A DNA stretch of 64,000 nt, from positions 310,001-374,000 of the forward strand of contig NZ_JAINZO010000001.1 in assembly GCF_020179605.1 (NCBI RefSeq). Direction: 5' to 3'. This document shows, piece after piece, positions 54,989-64,000 of this stretch; position 1 is the first letter of the stretch, and the number at the start of each line of letters is the position of its first letter. Source of the DNA: Geomonas agri (GTDB lineage: Bacteria > Desulfobacterota > Desulfuromonadia > Geobacterales > Geobacteraceae). The translations under genes were made by a program, and so were the position numbers. The notes below the pieces were generated by a model. It saw only the letters and a program-made list of their open reading frames with translations. It was not told where the DNA came from and made no database searches.

Positions 54989-55271
54989 GCTTTTCAAGCT
55001 CCCTGTTTTTGTTTAGTTCTACCGGCAGTGCTGACCGCCGGGACTCCTTTCCAAGAGGGAGGCTCCGCCGTTTCCAGCGAAACCCGTTGGCCTGGAGCCA
55101 TGAGGGAAGTTCCCTTTTAGGCTGCGACGGCTCGGAGATTTTTTGATGCGTGACTGACCCGACACCGCTTACGCATCTCTTGCATGTGCTCGGGCCTGCG
55201 CGCCGGTCGGGCCCGCAGGCGGTTTCAACTTGCCCCTCCCCCGGGGGGGAGGGGATCATGCTACTACGGTA
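54989..55271. other. Spacer Fe-ADH/AOR with repeat and hairpins
   Basis: No gene seen. It contains a GCCTGCG/CGCAGGC stem (55194-55220), the palindromic repeat copy F (GCCCCTCCCCCGGGGGGGAG, 55232-55254), and no clear promoter. If AOR is co-transcribed with the upstream Fe-ADH, this spacer would be part of the message. Confidence 0.5.
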
Positions 55272-56435
55272 TTACATTGCGTCCTTGAAGATCTGGATGA
55301 CCTGCTCGAGGGTCGCTTTGCGCGGGTTGGTGAACTGGCAAGCGTCCTTCTTCGCGTTTTCTGCCATGATGGCCAGGTCCTCTTCCTTGACATTGAGGGC
55401 CTTGAGGCCGGTCGGGATGCCGATGGAAGCGGAGAGGCTGCGGATCCTGTCGATGGCTTTCTGGCCAGCTTCGGTCACGGACAGACCGTCGACGTTCTCG
55501 CCGAGAGCCTTGGCGATGTGAGCGAAACGCTCCGGGCAGGCGATCAGGTTGTACTGGCTGACGGCCGGCAGCAGGATGGCGTTGCAGACGCCGTGCGGCA
55601 GGTTGTAGAAGCCGCCCAGCTGGTGAGCCATGGAGTGGACGTAGCCCAGGGACGCGTTGTTGAACGCCATGCCGGCCAGGTACTCGGCGTAAGCCATCTT
55701 GTCACGTGCCTCGAGGTCTTCGCCGTTAGCGACAGCCTTGGAGAGGTAGGTGGCGATCAGTTCGATGGCCTTGATGGCGCATGCGTCGGTGATCGGGGTA
55801 GCGATGGTGGAGACGTAAGCCTCGACAGCGTGGGTCAGGGCGTCCATGCCGGTTGCAGCGGTCAGGGCTGCCGGCTTGCCGACCATGAGCAGCGGATCGT
55901 TGATGGCGATGTTCGGAGTGCAGCGCCAGTCGACGATAGCCATCTTCACGTGGGTGTCGGTGTTGGTGATGATGCAGAAGCGGGTCATCTCGGAAGCGGT
56001 GCCTGCGGTGGTGTTGATGGCGACGAACGGCGGCATCGGTTTGGTGGACTTGTTGATGCCTTCGAAGTCGCGGATGTGGCCGCCGTTGCCGATGACCAGG
56101 CCTACACCTTTGGCACAGTCATGGGAGGAACCGCCGCCCAGGGAGATGATGGCGTCGCAGCCGTTGTCCTGGTACACCTTCACGCCGTCGTGCACGTTGG
56201 TGTCGGTCGGGTTGGGCTCAGCGCCGTCGAAGATGATGGCTTTTACGCCGGTAGCTTCTACCTGCTCCTTGATCTTGTCAGCAACGCCCATGGCCGAGAG
56301 GCCCTTGTCAGTGACGATCAGCGCCTTGGAAGCGCCCAGTGCCTTAACCTGGTCGCCGGTCTCTTTAGCGGAGCCGATGCCCATCAGTGATACCGTCGGG
56401 ATGTAGAAACCGTAAGTCTGCTCTCCTAATGCCAT
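55272..56435 (-). CDS. Iron-containing alcohol dehydrogenase
   Basis: 387 residues, typical group III Fe-ADH. 'GGGSSHDCAKGVGLV' binds the nucleotide; metal ligands lie in 'DPLLMVGKPAALTAATGMDALTHAVEAYVS' (in parts) and 'GYVHSMAHQLGGFYNLPHGVCNAILLP' (in parts). Oxidises short alcohols such as ethanol with NAD+, giving the aldehyde for the AOR downstream. GGGGGAA lies 7 bases before ATG 56435. A sigma-54 promoter match lies ~110 bases upstream. Confidence 0.95.
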   Translation of the reverse strand: MALGEQTYGFYIPTVSLMGIGSAKETGDQVKALGASKALIVTDKGLSAMGVADKIKEQVEATGVKAIIFDGAEPNPTDTNVHDGVKVYQDNGCDAIISLGGGSSHDCAKGVGLVIGNGGHIRDFEGINKSTKPMPPFVAINTTAGTASEMTRFCIITNTDTHVKMAIVDWRCTPNIAINDPLLMVGKPAALTAATGMDALTHAVEAYVSTIATPITDACAIKAIELIATYLSKAVANGEDLEARDKMAYAEYLAGMAFNNASLGYVHSMAHQLGGFYNLPHGVCNAILLPAVSQYNLIACPERFAHIAKALGENVDGLSVTEAGQKAIDRIRSLSASIGIPTGLKALNVKEEDLAIMAENAKKDACQFTNPRKATLEQVIQIFKDAM

Positions 56436-56540
56436 TTTCAATTCCCCCTGTTGTTTTTCCGGGCTGGACCCGGTTCTTTTTGTTTTTAAGAAGGTGGTGC
56501 CGTGCTGCATACACTTTCCTAAAACGGTTTTCTACGCTAT

Positions 56541-56556
56541 CGCAAGGGGCGTACCA
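56541..56556 (-). promoter_or_regulatory. Sigma-54 (-24/-12) promoter of the Fe-ADH gene
   Basis: Minus strand TGGTACGCCCCTTGCG: GG and GC are exactly 10 bases apart, and the sequence differs from TGGCACG-N4-TTGCW at only two positions. Transcription would start about 95 bases before ATG 56435. Confidence 0.75.
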
Positions 56557-56684
56557 GAATTTGCTGTAAACACAATTTTTCGGGATACTGAATAATATTC
56601 ACAGGATACCGTATACTTAACCAGCGCTGTGTTTGCTGCCTCCACTATCCCCTCCGAAGTTGCGTCCTCAAATCGAACAGTTGC

Positions 56685-56722
56685 AACGTTCCACAATGGA
56701 ACGTTTGCTCTTTTGTGGAACG
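56685..56722. promoter_or_regulatory. Palindromic upstream activating sequence for a sigma-54 activator
   Basis: A perfect palindrome at 56685-56705 (arms AACGTTCCA and TGGAACGTT, centre CAA) is followed by a second TGGAACG half-site at 56716-56722. It lies ~130 bases upstream of the Fe-ADH promoter and ~165 bases upstream of the moaA promoter, as expected for an enhancer-binding protein site. Confidence 0.7.
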
Positions 56723-56870
56723 CACGTTTTGCTGTGCCAACCGTCGTCACACTCCCCGCCTGTATGTTGAATTCAAGAAGACAAAAATCGGTTCGTTTCC
56801 CATGTATTCACCAGCTTAGTTGCTCCCTCATTAGTGGCTGATCTCCCTTTTTGCTCCGAATCGGGACAAT

Positions 56871-56886
56871 TGGTATCGATATTGCC
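56871..56886 (+). promoter_or_regulatory. Candidate sigma-54 promoter of moaA
   Basis: TGGTATCGATATTGCC has GG (56872-56873) and GC (56884-56885) with 10 bases between and an intact TTGC box; about 40 bases before the moaA start. Confidence 0.55.
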
Positions 56887-56925
56887 TTTGTATACGGCGA
56901 GGCGTGTTTCCGAAGGGAGTAAGGC

Positions 56926-57906
56926 ATGGCACTGATCGATACCTACGGCAGGCGGATCAACTACTTAAGACTCTCGGTCACCGACCGCTGCAACATGCGC
57001 TGCTGCTACTGCATGCCGGCGCAGGGGGTGGCGAAGCTCGGGCATAAAGAGATGCTGAGCTACGAGGAGCTGTACCGCGTCTCCGCCGCGTGCGTGGAGC
57101 AGGGGATAGAGAAGATCAGGGTAACCGGCGGGGAGCCGCTGGTACGGAAGGGGCTGGTCGATTTCCTGGGACGCCTTTCGGCGCTGCCGGGTCTGAAGGA
57201 ACTCGTGCTGACCACCAATGGACTGCTGCTGGAAGAGTTGGCCCAGCCGCTCAAGGATGCCGGGGTCGCCAGGCTCAACATCAGCCTCGACTCCCTGCAG
57301 CCGGAAACCTTCGCCCGGGTTACCCGGGGTGCGGACCTGAACCGGGTGCTGGCCGGGATCGATGCGGCACAGAAGGCTGGCTTCGGTCCGCTCAAGATCA
57401 ACATGGTGGTGATGCGCGGGGTGAACGATCACGAGATCTTGGACTTCGCGGCGCTGACCCTGGAGAAGCCGTTCACGGTTCGCTTTATAGAGTACATGCC
57501 GACCCTTCAGGACGAGGAGTGGGGCGCCCAGAGCATGCCGGGGAGCGAGATCCTCTCCACTATCGGCGAGCGGTATCCGCTGCTGCCTCTGGTCAGTTCG
57601 GAGATGGCGGGGCCGGCCAGGAACTACAAGATACAGGGGGCGGCGGGTGCCATCGGGATCATCACCCCGGTCTCCGGCCACTTCTGCGAGAGCTGCAACC
57701 GGATCAGGATCACGGCGACCGGCCGGGTGCGCGGCTGCCTCTTCTCGGAACAGGGCACGGAGCTGAAGCCGCTCCTGGCCAGCGAGGACCCCGAGGCGCT
57801 GCGGCAGACCCTGCGCAGCATCGTGACCCAGAAGCCGGGTAGGCACCATATCGCCGAGGAAGGATCTGAACAGGCGGTGGTCAATATGTCGAGGATTGGC
57901 GGTTAA
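56926..57906 (+). CDS. moaA: GTP 3',8-cyclase (molybdopterin synthesis)
   Basis: 326-residue radical SAM enzyme, first step of molybdopterin synthesis. N-terminal cluster C-x3-C-x2-C in 'TDRCNMRCCYCMPAQG', 'RVTGGEPLVRKG', and the second, substrate-binding cluster 'CESCNRIRITATGRVRGCLF'; ends in the essential Gly-Gly. GAAGGGAG precedes ATG 56926. Divergent from the Fe-ADH/AOR genes, whose AOR requires the pterin. Confidence 0.97.
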   Translation: MALIDTYGRRINYLRLSVTDRCNMRCCYCMPAQGVAKLGHKEMLSYEELYRVSAACVEQGIEKIRVTGGEPLVRKGLVDFLGRLSALPGLKELVLTTNGLLLEELAQPLKDAGVARLNISLDSLQPETFARVTRGADLNRVLAGIDAAQKAGFGPLKINMVVMRGVNDHEILDFAALTLEKPFTVRFIEYMPTLQDEEWGAQSMPGSEILSTIGERYPLLPLVSSEMAGPARNYKIQGAAGAIGIITPVSGHFCESCNRIRITATGRVRGCLFSEQGTELKPLLASEDPEALRQTLRSIVTQKPGRHHIAEEGSEQAVVNMSRIGG

Positions 57907-57983
57907 AGGCAGGGGCTAGGGGCTGGCGAAAGGCTGCCAGGGGACTGGTTCCGCAGGTGCCCCCCCTTAACACGGAGGAAGCA

Positions 57984-58415
57984 ATGAGCGCATCGGTAGT
58001 GGCGGTCAACATAAGCCGCAACAAAGGCGAGAGGAAGAAGGCGGCGCCGGAGGTACACCTGCGGGAGAACTTCGGCATCATCGGTGATGGGCACGCGGGG
58101 GACTGGCATCGTCAGGTGAGCCTGCTCGCCCAGGAGAGCATAGACAAGATGGTGCAACTAGGGCTGTCGGTCGGCGCCGGGGACTTTGCCGAAAACATCA
58201 CCACCCGGGGCATTGACCTCATGCACCTCCCCGTCGGTACCCGGCTCGGCATCGGTCCGGCGGTGCTGGAGATCTCCCAGATCGGGAAGGTCTGCCACAC
58301 CCGCTGCGCCATCTACTACCAGGCCGGCGACTGTGTCATGCCCAAGGAAGGTGTCTTCGCGACTGTGATTAGCGGCGGGGTGGTACGCCCCGACGATGAG
58401 ATCGAGCTGCTCTAA
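57984..58415 (+). CDS. MOSC-domain protein
   Basis: 143 residues. Conserved MOSC features are 'GIIGDGHAGDWHRQVSLLAQESI', 'GDFAENITTRGIDL' (in parts) and the cysteine-bearing 'GKVCHTRCAIYY'. MOSC proteins bind or carry molybdenum cofactor or sulfur for it. CGGAGGAAG selects ATG 57984. Placed 77 bases after moaA, fitting pterin handling. Confidence 0.9.
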   Translation: MSASVVAVNISRNKGERKKAAPEVHLRENFGIIGDGHAGDWHRQVSLLAQESIDKMVQLGLSVGAGDFAENITTRGIDLMHLPVGTRLGIGPAVLEISQIGKVCHTRCAIYYQAGDCVMPKEGVFATVISGGVVRPDDEIELL

Positions 58416-58458
58416 ACGCAGCATATTTTCAGGACCAAAAAGAAGGGGAGAAGAAGTC

Positions 58459-58632
58459 ATGAAGGACAGAAGCCAGAAAAAAGTGAACATCATCTCAATC
58501 CGTATGAGCGACGACGAGCGTGACGCAATCCAGAAGCTGATGGACAAGAGGGGGAAGAAGGCTTCCTTCATCATGCGCGAGGCGTTCGCACTGTTCAGGG
58601 AGCAGTGGGAGCTTTCCAGGGCTAGCCACTAA
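58459..58632 (+). CDS. Ribbon-helix-helix DNA-binding protein
   Basis: 57 residues. The pattern is a basic strand ('KKVNIISIRMSDDERDAIQKL') followed by a second helix ('KKASFIMREAFALFREQWEL'), typical of CopG/MetJ-like regulators. GGGGAG precedes ATG 58459. It lies 43 bases after the MOSC gene on the same strand and may regulate this operon or the following etf genes; a toxin partner is not present. Confidence 0.8.
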   Translation: MKDRSQKKVNIISIRMSDDERDAIQKLMDKRGKKASFIMREAFALFREQWELSRASH

Positions 58633-58641
58633 GCCAGAAGC

Positions 58642-58659
58642 CACCAAAACCTATGTGGA
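58642..58659 (+). repeat. Short direct repeat before etfB2 (copy 1)
   Basis: CACCAAAACCTATGTGGA, repeated with one mismatch at 59586-59603 in front of the second etfA, each followed by GTGGAC-rich sequence. Nothing else was recognised in the 58633-58768 spacer. Confidence 0.7.
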
Positions 58660-58768
58660 ACCAGGTGGACGTGGTGGACACGAGTGGGCTGTGGCTGAAG
58701 GCAGGTTAAACGCTGGACGGAGAGTTGGCTGAGAGTTCGAAACTGCTTGCGGAAGGAAAGGAATTTAC

Positions 58769-59581
58769 ATGTACGTAGTGGCTTGCATTAAACAGGTGCC
58801 GGATACAACCCAGGTGCAGATCGACCCGGTCACTAATACGCTGGTGCGCGATGGCATTCCCTTCATCGTCAACCCTTACGACACCCACGCCGTCGAGGAA
58901 AGCCTGCGCATGAAGGCCCGCTACGGCTTCAAGGCGGCCGCACTCTCGATGGGGCCGCCCAACACGGAGGCGACCCTCCGTAAGGCGCTGGCCCTCGGGG
59001 TGGACGAGGCGATCCTCTGCTCGGACCGCGCCTTCGGCGGCGCAGACACGCTTTCCACCAGCAACGTGCTGGCGGCGGCGATCAGGAAACTAGCCCAGGA
59101 GGACGAGGTGGGCATCGTCTTCTGCGGCAAACAGACCATCGACGGCGATACGGCCCAGGTCGGCCCGGGCATCGCCATCCGCCTCGGATTCTCGCAGCTT
59201 ACCCTGGTGGACCGGATCGAGCACCTCGACTTTCTTGCCAAGAAGATCCGGGTCCGGCGCAAGCTGGAAGGTCGCTACGAGATCGTGGAGGCGAAGCTGC
59301 CGGCGATGATCACGGTGGTGCGCGAACTGAACCGCCCGCGCTACCCGACAGTCCCCATGCGGCTCAAGGCTGCCAAGGCGGAGGTCAAGGTCTGGGACAA
59401 TAAGGAACTCCAGCTGGACCCGAACAGCGTCGGCCTGAAGGGCTCGCCCACCTGGGTGAGCAGGATCTTCTCGCCGCAACGCGCGGCGGGCGAGATCATC
59501 GGCGACGGCCTGGGCGACCCGGCGGGCACCGCCCGGCTGTTGCTGGAGAAGCTGGTTGCCAGCGACATGCTGGCGGTGTAG
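58769..59581 (+). CDS. etfB: Electron transfer flavoprotein beta subunit (second copy)
   Basis: 270 residues. 'YVVACIKQVPDTTQVQIDP', 'NPYDTHAVEESLRMK', 'GKQTIDGDTAQVGPGIAIRLG' and 'ITVVRELNRPRYPTVPMRLKA' (in parts) are EtfB signatures. It resembles the EtfB that accompanies ferredoxin-bearing EtfA in obligate anaerobes, and differs clearly from the first copy at 34.9 kb. GGAAGGAAAGG precedes ATG 58769. Operon with etfA2 and the EMO-like gene. Confidence 0.94.
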   Translation: MYVVACIKQVPDTTQVQIDPVTNTLVRDGIPFIVNPYDTHAVEESLRMKARYGFKAAALSMGPPNTEATLRKALALGVDEAILCSDRAFGGADTLSTSNVLAAAIRKLAQEDEVGIVFCGKQTIDGDTAQVGPGIAIRLGFSQLTLVDRIEHLDFLAKKIRVRRKLEGRYEIVEAKLPAMITVVRELNRPRYPTVPMRLKAAKAEVKVWDNKELQLDPNSVGLKGSPTWVSRIFSPQRAAGEIIGDGLGDPAGTARLLLEKLVASDMLAV

Positions 59582-59585
59582 GCGT

Positions 59586-59603
59586 CACCAAAACCTTTGT
59601 GGA
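59586..59603 (+). repeat. Short direct repeat before etfA2 (copy 2)
   Basis: CACCAAAACCTTTGTGGA, matching 58642-58659 in 17 of 18 positions. Confidence 0.7.
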
Positions 59604-59662
59604 CTGAGCGGACACCGGTGGCCCCGGTGGACCTGATGGACGTGACTAGGAGCGGGGGAAAG

Positions 59663-61012
59663 ATGGCTGAAGCTAAAACTAAACTGAAAAAGCCGCGCGG
59701 GAAGGTTCGGCTCATAGAGGGGAAGTGCATCGCCTGTGGCGCGCGCTGCCAGAGCAGCTGCCCAGTGGACGGCATCCAGATGAGCGACGCGGGCGAACCG
59801 CAAATCGAACTCTCCAAGTGCATCGGCTGCCTTAAGTGCGTGAAGGCCTGCCCGGGTTCGGCCCTGGAGATCTTCTATTCACCGGAGGAACTGGAGATCC
59901 TGGCGCAATTGGCCGGACAGCAGGACCTGGCGGAAGAGGACGCGGACCCGGAAGAACTGGCGCGCCGCGAACTGGTGGCGGCTTACCGCGGGGTCTGGGT
60001 TTTCGTGGAACAGACCGAAGGTGAGGCGGCCCGCGTTTCCTGGGAACTGATGGGCAAGGGACAGGAGCTCGCGGCCAAGCTGGGCGTGGAACTGTGCGCG
60101 GTGGTCATGGGCGACCAGGTGGAGCATCTGTGCCGCGAAGCCTTCAGCTACGGCGCGAACAAGGCCTACCTCATGGATCAGCCGGTGCTCAAGCACTACC
60201 GCACCTACCCGTACCTGGACGCCCTGTGCCACCTGATCGACAAGTACAAGCCGGAGATCGTCCTCATGGGCGCAACGGGCATGGGGCGCGACCTGGCCGG
60301 CGCCGTGGCGACCCGCGTCAAGACCGGCCTCACCGCGGACTGTACCGGGCTGGACATCGATGCCAAAAGGAACCTGATGCAGACCCGGCCGGCCTTCGGC
60401 GGCAACATCATGGCGACCATCATGTGCGACCGGTTCCGCCCCCAGATGGCGACGGTACGCTCCCACGTGATGCCGATGCCGGCGCAGATGTCGGGGCGCA
60501 CCGGCAAGATCGTCCCGGTCAGCCTCCCCATCTCCGAGGCGGACATTTTCACCAAGGTGCTCCAGGTGATCCGAGACAAGAAGGCGGGTGATGTCGACAT
60601 TGCCGGCGCCGAGTTCATCGTCTCCGGCGGGCGCGGCATGATGGCCAAAGAGAACTTCGCCATACTGCAGGAACTGGCCGACGAGCTGGGCGGTGTCGTG
60701 GGTGCCTCGCGTAGCGCGGTCGATGCGGGCTGGATGCCGGGCGACCGCCAAGTCGGGCAGACCGGCAAGACCGTGCGTCCCAAGATCTACATCGCCTGCG
60801 GCATCTCCGGCGCCATCCAGCACCTGGTGGGGATGCAGGATTCCGACCTGATCGTCGCCATTAACCGCGATAAGGAGGCCCCGATCTTCGAGGTGGCCAA
60901 CTACGGCATCGTGGGCGACCTGTTCGAAGTGGTCCCGGCCCTCACCACCGCCTTGCGCGAGATGAAGACGAGCAAGGGGCCGGCCGAGGTCAAGGACAGC
61001 AAGGCGGCGTAG
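59663..61012 (+). CDS. etfA: Electron transfer flavoprotein alpha subunit with 2[4Fe-4S] ferredoxin domain
   Basis: 449 residues. An N-terminal ferredoxin domain carries two cluster motifs ('[16 protein letters not shown]' and '[15 protein letters not shown]'), then a ~110-190 linker and a normal EtfA FAD domain ('[18 protein letters not shown]', '[12 protein letters not shown]', '[14 protein letters not shown]', '[17 protein letters not shown]'). The extra clusters give electron paths beyond flavins. CGGGGGAAAG selects ATG 59663. Works with the EtfB before it and passes electrons to the downstream EMO-like protein. Confidence 0.95.
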   Translation: MAEAKTKLKKPRGKVRLIEGKCIACGARCQSSCPVDGIQMSDAGEPQIELSKCIGCLKCVKACPGSALEIFYSPEELEILAQLAGQQDLAEEDADPEELARRELVAAYRGVWVFVEQTEGEAARVSWELMGKGQELAAKLGVELCAVVMGDQVEHLCREAFSYGANKAYLMDQPVLKHYRTYPYLDALCHLIDKYKPEIVLMGATGMGRDLAGAVATRVKTGLTADCTGLDIDAKRNLMQTRPAFGGNIMATIMCDRFRPQMATVRSHVMPMPAQMSGRTGKIVPVSLPISEADIFTKVLQVIRDKKAGDVDIAGAEFIVSGGRGMMAKENFAILQELADELGGVVGASRSAVDAGWMPGDRQVGQTGKTVRPKIYIACGISGAIQHLVGMQDSDLIVAINRDKEAPIFEVANYGIVGDLFEVVPALTTALREMKTSKGPAEVKDSKAA

Positions 61013-61048
61013 AGACGGCTTCTCCCGCCTCAACCAGCTTGCAGAAAC

Positions 61049-61162
61049 TCTCCCTCGCCCTTCGGGAGAGGGTAGGGGTGAGGGCACGGCTTGCCGTGGA
61101 AATGCGTCGACGTGGGGTTGAGGCACCGCCCTCACTCTGGCCCTCTCCCAAAGGGCGAGGGG
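61049..61162. repeat. GC-rich palindromic repeat pair (copy G)
   Basis: Units 61049-61084 and 61128-61162 in opposite orientation (CTCCCTCGCCCTTCGGGAGA and the mirror GCCCTCTCCCAAAGGGCGAG). The 61013-61230 spacer holds no gene. Confidence 0.8.
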
Positions 61163-61230
61163 AAGTGGACGTCGCACGATCTAAAGGGTGTGAACGCTAC
61201 CGCTGACAAAACATTTACAAGGACATGTAT

Positions 61231-63201
<1,971 letters not shown>

Positions 63202-63218
63202 CGTGAAACAAGGCGCCT

Positions 63219-63408
63219 TGCCCCACCCCCTAGCCCCCTCCCGCGAGAGGAGGGGGAACCAGGGGGCGACTTTCCACTCCGAAAGAACGTAACCATAAAG
63301 GGGGCCGGGACCGGCTCCACCGAAACTCTCGCCCCCCGGAGGGCCGGACGGGACGTCTTGACGCGGGCGGCACCTCCCCGGTCGGACCCCTCCGGGGGGC
63401 GGGGGGAG
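63219..63408. repeat. GC-rich palindromic repeats (copy H)
   Basis: A unit at 63219-63267 (CCCCCTCCCGCGAGAGGAGG core) and an inverted pair with arms at 63328-63348 and 63382-63408 (CCCCCCGGAGGG / CCCTCCGGGGGG cores). The 63202-63431 spacer holds no gene. Confidence 0.72.
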
Positions 63409-63431
63409 CAGCGGACCAAGAGGATCAACGG

Positions 63432-64000
63432 ATGCAAAGCAACGCAGCGGCGCTGTCTGAATTCATGCCTGCCAACGAGCCGGCCTTTCGTGAGTACCCT
63501 TCCAAGCTGTTCGTGGAAACCACCAGCCGCTGCAACCTGAACTGCGTCATGTGCATGAAGCAGAACGGGGACGGCAGCCGGGCCAAGGACGGTGACCTCG
63601 ACCTCGCCACATTCAGCGAACTGGAACCGGCGCTCCCCAACGTGGAGGCGCTGGTGCTCAACGGCGTCGGCGAGCCGCTCTTGAACACGCGGCTTGAACA
63701 CTTCATCAGCCGGGCCAAGAAGCTGATGCCGGCAGGAAGCTGGATCGGCTTCCAGAGTAACGGCCTGCTCCTCTCGCACCTGCGCGCCGTGTCGCTCTTG
63801 AACGCGGGCGTGGACCGGGTTTGCCTCTCCATGGACGGCGTGGACGCTACCACCTTCAGCTCCATCCGCTCGGGGAGCCAGCTGGTGGACCTGGAGCACG
63901 CCCTGAACGCGCTGGGCGCCGCCAAGTCCGCCTGCCACCGCCCCGACATGGAGATCGGCGTCGAGTTCGTGGTGATGCGGGATAACCTGGCGCAGCTCCC
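63432..64000 (+). CDS. Radical SAM protein, partial at window end
   Basis: At least 189 residues, cut by the window edge. ATG 63432 follows GAGG at 63419-63422. The cluster motif is C-x3-C-x2-C in 'TTSRCNLNCVMCMKQNGDG', followed by 'VLNGVGEPLLNTRLEHF' and 'VCLSMDGVDATTF', typical of the SPASM/MoaA-like radical SAM group (heme d1, peptide or unknown modification). No specific substrate can be named from the N-terminal part. It starts in the spacer after repeat copy H and is probably separate from the etf operon. Confidence 0.88.
   Translation, partial: MQSNAAALSEFMPANEPAFREYPSKLFVETTSRCNLNCVMCMKQNGDGSRAKDGDLDLATFSELEPALPNVEALVLNGVGEPLLNTRLEHFISRAKKLMPAGSWIGFQSNGLLLSHLRAVSLLNAGVDRVCLSMDGVDATTFSSIRSGSQLVDLEHALNALGAAKSACHRPDMEIGVEFVVMRDNLAQL

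Larger units (their letters stand above)
56436..56925. other. Divergent regulatory region Fe-ADH/moaA
   Basis: No gene is supported in these 490 bases. It is clearly more AT-rich than the flanking genes and holds two outward sigma-54 promoter matches and palindromic putative enhancer sites, listed separately. Confidence 0.7.

Noticed and set aside
55194-55220. GC-rich stem in the Fe-ADH/AOR spacer as a terminator
   Set aside because: No T-run follows on the minus strand, so it is not scored as a terminator.

Overview
The window is a GC-rich, gene-dense chromosomal segment, most likely from a member of the Geobacteraceae (Desulfuromonadota; Geobacter/Geomonas/Citrifermentans-like). Pointers to this are an ArsR-methyltransferase fusion resembling SahR next to ahcY, an ETF gene pair followed by a membrane FeS oxidoreductase of the EMO type, a tungsten-type aldehyde:ferredoxin oxidoreductase with an iron alcohol dehydrogenase, sigma-54 (-24/-12) promoter matches, a CCG-domain protein and a GGEEF response regulator. 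No rRNA, tRNA, prophage, insertion sequence or CRISPR array was seen.

Layout. 1-2.4 kb: tail of a sigma-54-type response regulator, a GMP/IMP nucleotidase-like HAD protein and thrC. 2.8-14.7 kb: the translation/RNA cluster rimP-nusA-(YlxR+L7Ae fusion)-infB-rbfA-nrnA-truB-rpsO, tandem terminators, pnp with a structured leader, an M16 peptidase and dut. 14.9-18.2 kb: an M29 aminopeptidase broken by a frameshift, a YciO-type protein, a small membrane protein, queD and queE. 18.3-24.7 kb: MoxR ATPase, DUF58 protein, membrane transglutaminase, a long acidic TPR protein and a convergent TonB-like protein. 24.8-34.7 kb: malic enzyme, HIT and ROK proteins, an exported DsbC-like protein, an endonuclease Q-family PHP protein, a MerR regulator, a candidate structured RNA unit, a pseudouridine synthase, several small genes and a diguanylate cyclase. 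34.9-42.9 kb: first etfBA pair, ligA, uvrD-type helicase, exported peroxiredoxin, cyclophilin and a lipoprotein. 43-50.2 kb: SAM-cycle genes metK and sahR-ahcY around a two-component system and a nitronate monooxygenase-like protein. 50.5-58.6 kb: molybdopterin/tungstopterin and aldehyde/alcohol genes (micro-ORF, moeA, MoeB-like, MoaD-like, AOR, Fe-ADH, divergent moaA, MOSC protein, RHH protein). 58.8-63.2 kb: second etfBA pair (EtfA with a ferredoxin domain) and the EMO-type oxidoreductase. The window ends in a radical SAM gene.

How the parts fit. The most coherent regulatory unit is at 56.4-56.9 kb, where sequences matching sigma-54 promoters face outward toward the Fe-ADH and moaA genes with a 9-bp-arm palindrome between them, as expected for an enhancer-activated divergon that couples aldehyde/alcohol oxidation to pterin cofactor synthesis. 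The SAM cycle seems locally controlled: the sahR promoter region has an ATCAAG-N4-CTTGAT palindrome and the metK promoter lies within an unusual inverted repeat. Two different ETFs are present; the second, with the EMO protein, should pass electrons from acyl-CoA oxidation to menaquinone. GC-rich palindromes recur in eight intergenic spaces, often as inverted pairs, mostly beyond 47 kb. A roughly 215-nt promoter-to-terminator unit at 31.5-31.8 kb without a recognisable gene is the best candidate for an undescribed RNA.
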